Positions 14,101 to 24,213 of a DNA stretch of 64,000 bases are shown piece after piece (the first letter of the stretch is position 1; every line of letters begins with the position of its first letter). The notes below the pieces were generated by a model that was not told the origin of the DNA, did no database searches, and was given only the letters and a program-made list of their open reading frames with translations. The stretch is from positions 2,052,986 to 2,116,985 of the forward strand of contig OY811989.1 of NCBI GenBank assembly GCA_963681505.1, in the 5' to 3' direction. The position numbers and the translations under genes were made by a program. This DNA comes from Eunapius fragilis (taxonomy: Eukaryota > Porifera > Demospongiae > Spongillida > Spongillidae).

Positions 14101-17100
14101 GCACTACAGGAGGTGCTTTCACAGCCAAAAACAAACTTTTCGTTGTTGTACAACCTGCCATCACATTCACAGCCACCACATTTAGGTCAGACACCCCAGT
14201 CTCAGCTACATGTAACACATTTTCAGTCATCACCCCCGAGTCTATAGCCACCATGCACCACTACCTCAGACCCCCTCAGCAATTACACGTGGAGGCTCCA
14301 GAGGTTTGGACTCACCATCTCTCAGGGCTCAAACATTGCGGACAAACATGACAGCTGTGGATAGTTAACCATTCTTCTGGTGACAGCTGTGGTACATGTA
14401 TGAAGTACCAGAGCTCTGAATGCATGTTCCCGTGGGTTTTCCACACAGAAGGTGGTATTGAGCAAAGAAGAGGACTTAGCAGACGCCAGGTGGGAGGTCT
14501 GTTGATGCTTGTATACTATCATGGCCACTCCATGCCTTTTCCTTGCAGCTCCCAGTTATTCATTCTTAGAACACTTAATGTTCCACACCAGCTTCAGGCA
14601 ACTACACAGAAATGTTCATCACAACTACTGCAACAAGATCCTTTCCACATGTATACTGCTCCACCGAGAAGCACACTCCCTCCAATGCTCCCCAGTTGCT
14701 TGGCAGGATCCTTCTCAAAGACAAGGAGTGTTCAATTTGGATGAGGTAGGTTCAATATGCTAATGGTGTGGGGGCCACACTAGCTGTATGTGGAGGACAG
14801 TTAGTGTGCATCATCATCTTTGGATTAACTATTAAATAATTTAGAACACAAAAATGTTCAGTTTCCAAGATTGTGCCGCGTACTGTAGGTCAGTTCAAAG
14901 TGGGTGAGGTTGGCTGATGGTGAGGCATATTTTATAACATGTCAGGCCAAATATTGTAATTGGCATTGTGTCAAGACAATATTGGAATATTACCCAGTAA
15001 GTGGAGGTGGTATGGTGGTGAAGGGAGGGTATGGTGATGGTGGGCTCTTCAATATGAAGCGGATCCTTCTCAAAGACAAGGAGTGTTCATTTTGGATGAG
15101 GTAGGTTCAATATGCTAATGATGTGGGGGCCACACTAGCTGTACGTGGAGAGAAGTTAGTGTATGTAGGTGGTTGGAAGGGTGATGTGTATTGTAAGGAG
15201 GTGAAGGTGTTCTGAGCCACTGAACATTGAGTAGCACCATCTTTGGATTAACCATTAAATAATTTCTTTTTCATTTAGAACACAAAAATGTTCAGTTTCC
15301 AAGATTGTGCAGCAGTACAGTAGGTCAGTTCAAAGTGGGTGAGTTTGGCTGATGGTGAGGCATATTTTATAACATGACAGGCCAAATATTGTAATTGGCA
15401 TTGTGTCAGGACAATACTGGAATATTACCCAGTAAGTGGAGGTGGTATGGTGGTGATGGGAGGGTATGGTGATGGTGGGCTCTTCAAGTGAAGCAGATCC
15501 TTCTCAAAGAGGAGGAGTGTTTATGTTGAATGAGGTAGGTTCAAAGTGGGTGATGGGCTAATGATGTGGGGACCACACTAGCTGTATGTGGAGAGAAGTT
15601 AGTGTGTAGCATCTTCTTTGGATTAACTATTAAATAATTTAGAGCACAAAAATGTTCAGTTTCCAAGATTGTGCAGCATACTGTAGGTCAGTTCAAAGTG
15701 GGTGAGGTTGGCTGATGGTGAAGTGTATTTTATACCAAGTCAGGCCAAATATTGTAATAGAAGTTGCGTCAGGACAATTATGGAATATTACCCAGTAAGT
15801 GGAGGTGGTATGGTGGTGAAGGGAGGGTATGGTGATGGTGGGCTCTTCAATGTGAAGCAGAATCACACTGCTCTAATATGAGCACATGCACTACAGGAGG
15901 TGCTTTCACAGCCAAAAACAAACTTTTCGTTGTTGTACAACCTGCCATCACATTGACAGCCACCACATTTAGGTCAGACACCCCAGTCTCAGCTACATGT
16001 AACACATTCTCTCAGTCATCACCCCCGAGTCTGCAGCCACCATGCTCCACTACCTCGGACCCCCTCAGCAATTACACGAGGAGGCTCCAGAGAGACCAGA
16101 GGTTTGGACTCACCATCTCTCAAGGCTCAAACATTGCGGACAAACATGACAGCTGTGGATAGTTAACCATTCTTCTGGGGACAGCTGTGGTATGAAGAAC
16201 CAGAGCTCTGCATGCATGTTCCCGTGGGTTTTCCACACAGAAGGTGGTATTGAGCAAGGAAGAGGGCTTAGCAGACGCCAGGTGGGAGGTCTGTTGACGC
16301 TTGTATACTCTCGTGGCCACTCCATGCCTTTTCCTTGCAGCTCCCAGTTATTCATTCTTAGAACACTTAATGTTCCACATCAGTTTCAGGCAACTACACA
16401 GAAATGTTGATCACAACTACTGCAACGAGATCCTTTCCACATGTATACTGCCCCATCGAGAAGCACACTCCCCCCAATGCTCCCCAGTTGCTTGGAAGGG
16501 TCTTTCCCAAAGAGGAGGAGTGATCAATCTGGATGACGTAGGTTCAAAGTGCTAATGGTGTGGGGGCCACACTAGCTGTATGTGGAGGACAGTTAGTGTG
16601 TAGCATCTTTGGATTAACTATTAGAACACAAAAATGTTCAGTTTCCAAGATTGTGCAGCAGTACAGTAGGTCAGTTCAAAGTGGGTGAGTTTGGCTGATG
16701 GTGAAGTGTATTTTATAACATGTCAGGCCAAATATTGTAATTGACATTGTGTCAGGACAATTTTGGAATGTTATCCAGTAAGTGGAGGTGGTATGGTGGT
16801 GAAGGGAGGGTATGGTGATGGTGGGCTCTTCAATGTGAAGCGGATCCTTCTCAAAGAGGAGGAGTGTTTATGTTGAATGAGGTAGGTTCAAAGTGGGTGG
16901 GACGGGCTAATGATGTGGGGACCACACTAGCTGTATGTGGAGGAAAGTTAGTGTGTAGCATCTTTGGATTAACTATTAAATAATTTAGAACACAAAAATG
17001 TTCAGTTTCCAAGATTGTGCAGCATACTGTAGGTCAGTTCAAAGTGGGTGAGGTTGGCTGATGGTGAAGTGTATTTTACACCAAGTCAGGCCAAATATTG

Positions 17101-20100
17101 TAATAGACATTGCGTCAGGACAATTATGGAATATTACCCAGTAAGTGGAGGTGGTATGGTGGTGAAGGGAGGGTATGGTGATGGTGGGCTCTTCAATGTG
17201 AAGCAGAATCACACTGCTCTAATATGAGTGCATGCACTACAGGAGGTGCTGTCACAGCCAAAAACAAACTTTTCGTTGTTGTACAACCTGCCATCACATT
17301 CACAGCCACCACATTTAGGTCAGACACCCCAGTCTCAGCTACACGTAACACATTCTCAGTCATCACCCCCAAGTCTGCAGCCATCATGCACCACTACCTC
17401 GGACCCCCTCAGCAATTACACGAGGAGGCTCCAGAGAGACCAGAGGTATGGACTCACCATCTCTCAGGGCTCAAACATTGTGGACAAACACAACAGCTGT
17501 TGATAGTTAACCATTCTTCTAGGGAGAGCTGTGGTATGAAGTACCAGAGCTTAAATGCATGTTCCCGTGGGTTTTCCACACAGAAGGTGGTATTGAGCAA
17601 GGAAGAGGACTTAGCAGACGCAAGGTGGGAGGTCTGTTGACGCTTGTACTCTCGTGGCCACTCCATGCCTTTTCCTTGCAGCTCCCAGTTATTCATTATC
17701 AGAACACTTAATGTTCCGCACCAGCTTCAGGCAACTACACAGAAATGTTCATCACAACTACTGCGACAAGATCCTTTCCACATGTATACTGCTTCACCGA
17801 GAAGCACACTCCTTCCAATGCTCCCCAGTTGCTTGGAAGGGTCCTTCTCAACAAGGAGGAGTGTTCATGTTGAATGAGGTAGGTTCAAAGTGGGTGAGAT
17901 GGGCTAATGGTGTGGGGACCACACTAGCTGTATGTGGAGAGAAGTTAGTGTGTAGCATCTTTGGATTAACTATTCTTTTTCATTTAGAACACAAAAATGT
18001 TCAGTTTCCAAGATTGTACAGTTGGTCAGTTCGAAGTGGATGAGTTTGGCTGATGTTGAAGTGTATTTTATACCATGTCAGGCCAAATATTGTAATCGGC
18101 ATTGTGTCAGGACAATTTTGGAATGTTATCCAGTAAGTAGAGGTGGTATGGTGGTGATGGGAGGGTATGGTGATGGTGGGCTCTTCAATGTAAAGTGGAT
18201 CCTTCTCAAAGAGGTGGAGGAGTGTTCATGTTGAATGAGGTAGGTTCAAAGTGGGTGAGATGGGCTAATGGTGTGGGGACCACACTAGCTGCATGTGGAG
18301 GAAAGGTAGAGTGTAGCATCTTTGGATGAACTATTAATTTAGAACACAAAAATGTTCAGTTTCCAAGATTGTGCAGCGTACTGTAGGTCAGTTCAAAGTG
18401 GGTGAGGTTGGCTGATGGTGAGGCATATTTTATAACACGTCAGGCCAAATATTGTAATTGGCATTGTGTCAGAACAATTTTGAAATGTTACCCAGTAAGT
18501 GGAGGTGGTATGGTGGTGAAGGGAGGGTATGGTGATGGTGGGCTCTTCAATGTGAAGCAGAATCACACTGCTCTAATATGAGTGCATGCACTACAGGAGG
18601 TGCTTTCACAGCCAAAAACAAACTTTTCGTTGTTGTACAACCTGTCATCACATTCACAGCCACCACATTTAGGTCAGACGCCCCAGTCTCAGCTACATGT
18701 AACACATTCTCAGTCATCACCCCTGAGTCTGCAGCCACCATGCACCACTACCTCAGACCCCCTTAGCAATTACACGATGAGGCTCCAGAGGTTTGGACTC
18801 GCCATTTCTCAGGGCTCAAACATTGTGGACAAACACAACAGCTGTTGATAGTTAACCATTCTTTTAGGGAGAGCTGTGGTATGAAGTACCAGAGCTCTAA
18901 ATGCATATTCTCGTGTGTTTTCCACACTGAAGGTGGGATGAATTCCGTTTCCAAGAATGGGTTTTCCACACTGAAGTGGTATTGAGCAAGGAAGAGGGCT
19001 TAGCAGACGCTAGGTGGGAGGTCTGTTGATTCTTGTATACTCTTGTGGCCACTCCATGCCTTTTCCTTGCAGCTTCCAGTTATTCATTCTCAGAACACTT
19101 AATGTTCCACATCAGCTTCAGGCAACTACACAGAAATGTTCATCACAACTACTGCGACAAGATCCTTTCCACATGTATACTGCTCCACCGAGAAGCACAC
19201 TCCCTCAAATGCTTCTCAACTGTCTACTTTCCACACAGCAGGATGGTTCCCTGAACTGCTGGCAGTGATTCTTTATGTTGCCTAAAATGAGTTCCTGCTT
19301 CTAATAAACGTGGACGCAGACATTATAAATGGACGCCAATCAGCAAACTATGTGAATACTGAGAGTCTGGACAGGAACTTCAGCTCTGGCTGCGAGCAGA
19401 GAGGCACTCTACTAAACTAGGTACCAAGAGTTTCTCCCCGCCTAATGGTAAAAAGCAGATCACATACCCCATCTCTCCGGCACAGGAGGGCCTCTATGAT
19501 AAGGCTTGGGCTTGCAGAATGTTGTGCTGATTTAATGGCATTGCCACTAACACCAGTCAAACAACGGGAGGCTCTGAAATCTCCAAACACCCACTCACTT
19601 CTCCCCCAATGATTCCCACGGTTTGCCCAACTCAGAACTCATACCACAGACTACTTCAGTATACTGCACACTGTCCTCCCTTAAGACACAGCTAGTGGAC
19701 CCTCTGGCTTGAGAAGTTAGCACATTTTTGATGCTCTGGAAGCCACCCCGCCTAAACCCTCTAACCCTAACCCTAAGCCACCACGCCTAAACCCTCTAAC
19801 CCTAACCCTAAGCCACCACGCCTAAACCCTCTAACCCTAACCCTAAGCCACCACGCCTAAACCCTCTAACCCTAACCCTAAGCCACCACGCCTAAACCCT
19901 CTAACCCTAACCCTAAGCCACCACGCCTAAACCCTCTAACCCTAACCCTAAGCCACCACGCCTAAACCCTCTAACCCTAACCCTAAGCCACCACGCCTAA
20001 ACCACTGGCAAAAATGCTCGTAAATGTAATCTTTTGGCAAAGTGGTAAGGTTCCAGCATGCAGAAGTCACTACCAACTGTGATGTTAGACGGTGAAGATT

Positions 20101-23100
20101 AACAATATGTTTATGTGCCCTGCTTAGACAAAAGGCTGCCAATTATTTAAGCCCTCACCAACTTGGGAGTAGATTGTCCAGATCATGTGGTGATCCATTC
20201 ACTATGAGTTTGGGTCGATCATCATTGGCGTGACAACGATTTCTAAAAGTAGATCTCTGAAACGCTTTCAAACCACGTATCCAGGCAAGCTGTATTTGAC
20301 CAATGCCACTCCCAGTTCCCTGAGCTCCTCCCCCTGGGTGTCACGGTGCTGTGGTCAGCACACAAAGCTTTGGCATCTACTGGGCAACCTGTCATCTGCT
20401 TCAGGTGTACGGCAAGGTGATCCACTTGGCTCCCTTCAGGTGTACGGCAAGGTGATCCACTTGGCTCCCTTCAGGTGTACGGCAAGGTGATCCACTTGGC
20501 TCCCTTCAGGTGTACAGCAAGGTGATCCACTTGGCTCCCTTCAGGTGTACGGCAAGGTGATCCACTTGGCTCCCTTCAGGTGTACGGCAAGGTGATCCAC
20601 TTGGCTCCCTTCAGGTGTACAGCAAGGTGATCCACTTGGCTCCCTTCAGGTGTACAGCAAGGTGATCCACTTGGCTCCCTTCAGGTGTACAGCAAGGTGA
20701 TCCACTTGGCTCCCTTCAGGTGTACAGCAAGGTGATCCACTTGGCTCCCTTCAGGTGTACAGCAAGGTGATCCACTTGGCTCCCTTCAGGTGTACAGCAA
20801 GGTGATCCACTTGGCTCCCTTCAGGTGTACAGCAAGGTGATCCACTTGGCTCCCTTCAGGTGTACGGCAAGGTGATCCACTTGGCTCCCTTCAAGGTGTA
20901 CGGCAAGGTGATCCACTTGGCTCCCTTCAAGGTGTACGGCAAGGTGATCCACTTGGCTCCCTTCAGGTGTACAGTAAGGTGATCCACTTGGCTCCCTTCA
21001 GGTGTACGGCAAGGTGATCCACTTGGCTCCCTTCAGGCGTACAGCAAGGTGATCCACTTGGCTCCCTTCAGGTGTACGGCAAGGTGATCCACTTGGCTCC
21101 CTTCAAGGTGTACGGCAAGGTGATCCACTTGGCTCCCTTCAGGTGTACAGCAAGGTGATCCACTTGGCTCCCTTCAGGTGTACGGCAAGGTGATCCACTT
21201 GGCTCCCTTCAAGGTGTACGGCAAGGTGATCCACTTGGCTCCCTTCAAGGTGTACGGCAAGGTGATCCACTTGGCTCCCTTCAGGCGTACAGCAAGGTGA
21301 TCCACTTGGCTCCCTTCAGGTGTACGGCAAGGTGATCCACTTGGCTCCCTTCAGGTGTACGGCAAGGTGATCCACTTGGCTCCCTTCAGGTGTACAGTAA
21401 GGTGATCCACTTGGCTCCCTTCAGGTGTACAGCAAGGTGATCCACTTGGCTCCCTTCAGGTGTACAGCAAGGTGATCCACTTGGCTCCCTTCAGGTGTAC
21501 GGCAAGGTGATCCACTTGGCTCCCTTCAAGGTGTACGGCAAGGTGATCCACTTGGCTCCCTTCAGGTGTACAGCAAGGTGATCCACTTGGCTCCCTTCAG
21601 GTGTACAGCAAGGTGATCCACTTGGCTCCCTTCAGGCGTACAGCAAGGTGATCCACTTGGCTCCCTTCAGGTGTACAACAAGGTGATCCACTTGGCTCCC
21701 TTCAAGGTGTACGGCAAGGTGATCCACTTGGCTCCCTTCAGGTGTACAGCAAGGTGATCCACTTGGCTCCCTTCAGGCGTACAGCAAGGTGATCCACTTG
21801 GCTCCCTTCAGGTGTACGGCAAGGTGATCCACTTGGCTCCCTTCAAGGTGTACGGCGAGGTGATCCACTTGGCTCCCTTCAGGTGTACAGCAAGGTGATC
21901 CACTTGGCTCCCTTCAGGCGTACAGCAAGGTGATCCACTTGGCTCCCTTCAGGTGTACGGCAAGGTGATCCACTTGGCTCCCTTCAAGGTGTACGGCGAG
22001 GTGATCCACTTGGCTCCCTTCAAGGTGTACGGCAAGGTGATCCACTTGGCTCCCTTCAGGTGTACAGCAAGGTGATCCACTTGGCTCCCTTCAGGCGTAC
22101 AGCAAGGTGATCCACTTGGCTCCCTTCAGGTGTACAGCAAGGTGATCCACTTGGCTCCCTTCAGGCGTACAGCAAGGTGATCCACTTGGCTCCCTTCAGG
22201 TGTACGGCAAGGTGATCCACTTGGCTCCCTTCAAGGTGTACGGCGAGGTGATCCACTTGGCTCCCTTCAGGTGTACGGCAAGGTGATCCACTTGGCTCCC
22301 TTCAAGGTGTACGGCGAGGTGATCCACTTGGCTCCCTTCAGGCGTACAGCAAGGTGATCCACTTGGCTCCCTTCAGGTGTACAGCAAGGTGATCCACTTG
22401 GCTCCCTTCAGGTGTACGGCAAGGTGATCCACTTGGCTCCCTTCAGGTGTACAGCAAGGTGATCCACTTGGCTCCCTTCAGGCGTACAGCAAGGTGATCC
22501 ACTTGGCTCCCTTCAGGTGTACAACAAGGTGATCCACTTGGCTCAATTCAGGTGTACAGCAAGGTGATCCACTTGGCTCCCTTCAGGTGTACGGCAAGGT
22601 GATCCACTTGGCTCCCTTCAGGTGTACAGCAAGGTGATCCACTTGGCTCCCTTCAGGTGTACAGCAAGGTGATCCACTTGGCTCCCTTCAGGTGTACAGC
22701 AAGGTGATCCACTTGGCTCCCTTCAGCCAGGTGTACAGCAAGGGGTACTAAGATATATACTGCAAACATTTAAGATGGCGGACACTCGTAAAACTCGATG
22801 GGGTCCCTAGAGATTGTCTATACACTGAATTTTTATTTCATGAAAACAACAATATTGATGGTCCTTTCAATCCTGAAAAAAAAATTTCCAGTGTATCGAT
22901 CCGGAAACCATCTCAATTTAGAAATCCGCGAAATGATGATAATGATAATTTAACTCTTTCATCACCTACTAAAGTTATTAATATGTATAGATTCTACATA
23001 GAGTGAGCATTAATATGACGCCAAAGATGTCACTACCAGATAAACAATGGAAAAGTTATGAGCCTGCCAAGTTGCCGGGAAAATTAATTATTCAGTGCAG

Positions 23101-24152
23101 TGTATTTCGTAAACCACTAAGGTTATTAACATAGTAACTGGTTCAAGTACCATTCATCCTTAGACAAATAGGAGTAATTGCATCAATATGTGAAGCACAC
23201 TTATAGAATGACCCTGCATACAGCAAGGTGATCCACTTCAAAAAGGTGGGCATTATTTAGATACCTGGTTGAAATTTGTTTTTGTCTTTCCAGTGATTGA
23301 ATCCGATGAAGTTAGATTAGGTAATCAAATGGAAGCCACTAGCCGCCATTCACCATGGTAACAAACCACATTATTATGGTGAACCTTTAACAGTATAATT
23401 TATGGCAAAATGCTGATAACATTACCATAGCTACACCTTTTTTTTGTGGCAAGCAACAATATACCTTACCCTGAGAAGCAGAAATTTAAATTCATTTAAG
23501 TTTAATTCTACTTTACAATACTACCTCTGAAATCTAAAAGACGCTGTGAGCCTCCTCCCAAGTAAGCAGTCAGAACAAAGCTATATGCACGTTTCCATTC
23601 CCTACATTAACCCCATAAAAGTTGACAGAAAACCAACAGCAAATGCAAGATCGAATGTCAACTACGACCAGGTCTTGGGCAGTACGAAAGCAACGTTGTG
23701 GTCGCGTAGGCGCGGTGATAAATATATTTGGAACGTCTCTATTTTTATCGTTTCATGCGATATTTACATACCGTGTCTATTCGCCTCAGGCCCTCTTAGT
23801 ACGGGCCTGGATGGTGTTTCGCCAATGGTGGGTAGGTCTTTAACCAGGATGTGTTCATCTTGAATCTTACACATAATCTTTTGCTTAAGCCTTGAAAGAA
23901 ATAACGAACGAAGAAAAAAAGACGTTTAGGCGAATGCTATACAATAGAAACATACAAACGTACGCGACTTCATCCTCGTGGATGGCCTGGCCTTCTTGAC
24001 ACAGAAACATGTCGTGCGTCCTCTTCAGAGACCTGAACACGAGTGTGTGCACACTGTGTTTCACCACTGCGTCCTACATTGGAGGATTCGAGCGAGTAAT
24101 TTAGCAACAAATCCGAATTAAAACAATTTTCGTTAACCTCCACTAGCGCCAT
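2124..24152 (-). CDS. PLRG1: PLRG1 pre-mRNA splicing factor, 5' part (8 exons; continues off left edge)
   Basis: Pleiotropic regulator 1, a WD40 protein of the Prp19/CDC5L complex in the nuclear spliceosome. Minus-strand exons: 24138-24152, 23964-24073, 23772-23890, 3496-3552, 3209-3308, 2793-2844, 2434-2529, 2124-2216. All introns are GT-AG and all phases agree (642 nt, 214 codons). The start [20 protein letters not shown] matches the family N terminus, followed by LKRTHDMF. Exon 4 holds [10 protein letters not shown]; exon 7 holds [18 protein letters not shown]; exon 8 is the first WD40 blade ([13 protein letters not shown], then [11 protein letters not shown]). The middle (exons 3-6) is poorly conserved across the family and rests on phase and weak similarity. 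Later blades should lie left of base 1. Intron 3 (3553-23771) is about 20.2 kb and repeat-filled, while the other introns are short. The start codon is 61 bp from that of divergent ABCB8. Confidence 0.92.
2255..2400. repeat. Purine-rich GA/GGA tract
   Basis: Irregular gagg/ggag-rich sequence inside a PLRG1 intron; on the PLRG1 strand it is a pyrimidine tract. Not coding. Confidence 0.7.
2530..2640. repeat. G-rich short minisatellite (gggtggagggaga/g)
   Basis: About six degenerate copies of a roughly 17-18 bp G-rich unit immediately upstream, on the PLRG1 strand, of exon 7, where it gives a C-rich polypyrimidine tract ahead of the acceptor. Confidence 0.8.
2918..3175. repeat. 39-bp minisatellite in PLRG1 intron
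   Basis: About 6.5 copies of a 39-bp unit beginning agctgctgttacatgcagta. As 39 is a multiple of 3, repetitive ORFs occur on both strands; none joins the flanking PLRG1 exons. Confidence 0.92.
3313..3480. repeat. Degenerate ~27-bp repeat
   Basis: Six or seven imperfect copies of a unit like ggtcaggcagtaacaccata between PLRG1 exons 5 and 4. Confidence 0.75.
3630..4170 (+). mobile_element. hAT-family transposase remnant
   Basis: An open frame at 3644-4072 contains [20 protein letters not shown], resembling the region before the hAT dimerisation domain (LLDPRFK-L--L in ZBED/hAT proteins). A second frame beginning near 4050 continues with [11 protein letters not shown], resembling the start of the dimerisation segment. 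The frame change and the absence of the rest of the transposase mark a dead fragment. It lies in PLRG1 intron 3 on the opposite strand. The family call is by motif resemblance only. Confidence 0.55.
4200..4530 (+). mobile_element. Retroelement fragment (region upstream of RT)
   Basis: The plus frame reads [19 protein letters not shown], a sequence typical of the segment preceding the reverse transcriptase in a group of invertebrate non-LTR elements. A related, more decayed version ([10 protein letters not shown]) occurs near 19480. Frames are broken around it. Confidence 0.5.
4531..5600. other. PLRG1 intron 3, unassigned sequence
   Basis: No confident gene. A 122-codon minus-strand ORF spans 4887-5255 (contains [20 protein letters not shown]); it has no recognised domain and is probably another decayed element. 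The rest is AT-rich with frequent stops. Confidence 0.4.
5640..6000. repeat. Diverged copies of the intronic satellite sub-repeat
   Basis: Shares aaaatgttcagtttccaaga and gtggggaccacactagctgt with the main array at 7420-19250; an outlying, more diverged piece of it. Confidence 0.75.
6190..6485. repeat. 38-bp minisatellite
   Basis: About eight copies of a 38-bp unit with core gggatgctattcctgcagtt followed by a CT-rich stretch. It lies in PLRG1 intron 3. Confidence 0.92.
6490..7420. other. PLRG1 intron 3, mostly unassigned
   Basis: Contains isolated pieces of the satellite seen further right (for example the caggccaaatattgtaattg motif near 6793-6812). Also a cytosine/adenine-rich stretch 7060-7210 with many CpG and CA/CG alternations. 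No gene seen. Confidence 0.4.
7420..19250. repeat. Higher-order complex satellite filling PLRG1 intron 3
   Basis: Eight copies of a module of roughly 700-900 bp (landmark atgaagtaccagagctct or variants near 7760, 9683, 10836, 12618, 14400, 16192, 17536 and 18880), separated by variable numbers of 365-440 bp sub-repeats (landmark aaaatgttcagtttccaaga). Spacings are about 1923, 1153, 1782, 1782, 1792, 1344 and 1344 bp; 1782 and 1344 differ by one sub-repeat. The 1782-bp units at about 11200-14770 are nearly identical, indicating recent tandem duplication. The module carries open frames on both strands (for example 114 codons at 9683-10027, 12618-12962 and 14400-14744), but no domain is recognised and neighbouring frames are broken. 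Confidence 0.88.
8490..9300. other. Non-satellite insertion between satellite modules
   Basis: Roughly 8560-9240 does not match the surrounding satellite. It includes a TA/TG-rich low-complexity run near 8800-8880. This explains the longer 1923-bp spacing between the first two modules. No gene or terminal repeats recognised. Confidence 0.4.
19430..20440 (+). mobile_element. Decayed non-LTR-like retroelement with RT motif
   Basis: Plus-strand reading fragments [10 protein letters not shown] (near 19480) and, near 20330-20430, [15 protein letters not shown] followed by [10 protein letters not shown]. The last matches the conserved [13 protein letters not shown] block of reverse transcriptases. 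Stops and frame changes show the element is dead. It is split by the telomere-like minisatellite at 19745-20005. Immediately after the GVRQGDPLG codons the DNA expands into the 35-bp array. Confidence 0.7.
19745..20005. repeat. Telomere-like 35-bp minisatellite
   Basis: About seven near-identical 35-bp units, each with ctctaaccctaaccctaagc, that is two to three CCCTAA telomeric hexamers plus a gccaccacgcctaaa spacer. It is interstitial, inside PLRG1 intron 3 and within retroelement debris. Confidence 0.93.
20401..22745. repeat. 35-bp minisatellite (~67 copies) derived from a reverse-transcriptase motif
   Basis: Uninterrupted array of caggtgtacggcaaggtgat plus ccacttggctccctt, with 36-bp variants carrying an extra A (ttcaaggtg). 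In one frame the unit reads [11 protein letters not shown], the RT block that ends the adjacent element. As 35 is not a multiple of 3 the motif recurs in all three frames, so the array is not a coding repeat. Variants (acagc/acggc, ttcagg/ttcaagg, gcgtac) occur in recurring blocks, suggesting multi-unit duplications. A stray unit fragment lies at 23220-23240. Confidence 0.95.
22746..23771. other. Right end of PLRG1 intron 3, no gene seen
   Basis: AT-rich sequence with a partial 35-bp unit near 23220. An open frame at 23622-23843 (plus) overlaps PLRG1 exon 3 antisense and is taken as chance. Confidence 0.5.
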
Positions 24153-24213
24153 CCTCAAACCTGGGGCGCGCTATCTAGAATAAGTTCGCGCTTTGTGAAA
24201 GAGGCGGGGCTTC
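24153..24213. promoter_or_regulatory. Bidirectional promoter/5'UTR region PLRG1-ABCB8
   Basis: Only 61 bp separate the two start codons. The interval is GC-rich beside AT-rich flanks, with gggcgcgc and a GC-box-like gaggcggggc at about 24200-24210. No TATA box is seen. Transcription start sites probably extend into each gene's first exon. Confidence 0.6.

Noticed and set aside
19745-20005. True chromosome end
   Set aside because: Telomeric hexamers are interspersed with a fixed spacer and flanked on both sides by other sequence.
20401-22745. CRISPR-like array of 35-bp repeats
   Set aside because: Units abut directly with no unique spacers; it is a eukaryotic minisatellite inside an intron.
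23622-23843. Plus-strand ORF with a hydrophobic segment
   Set aside because: Begins at TTG, overlaps PLRG1 exon 3 antisense, and has no recognised domain.
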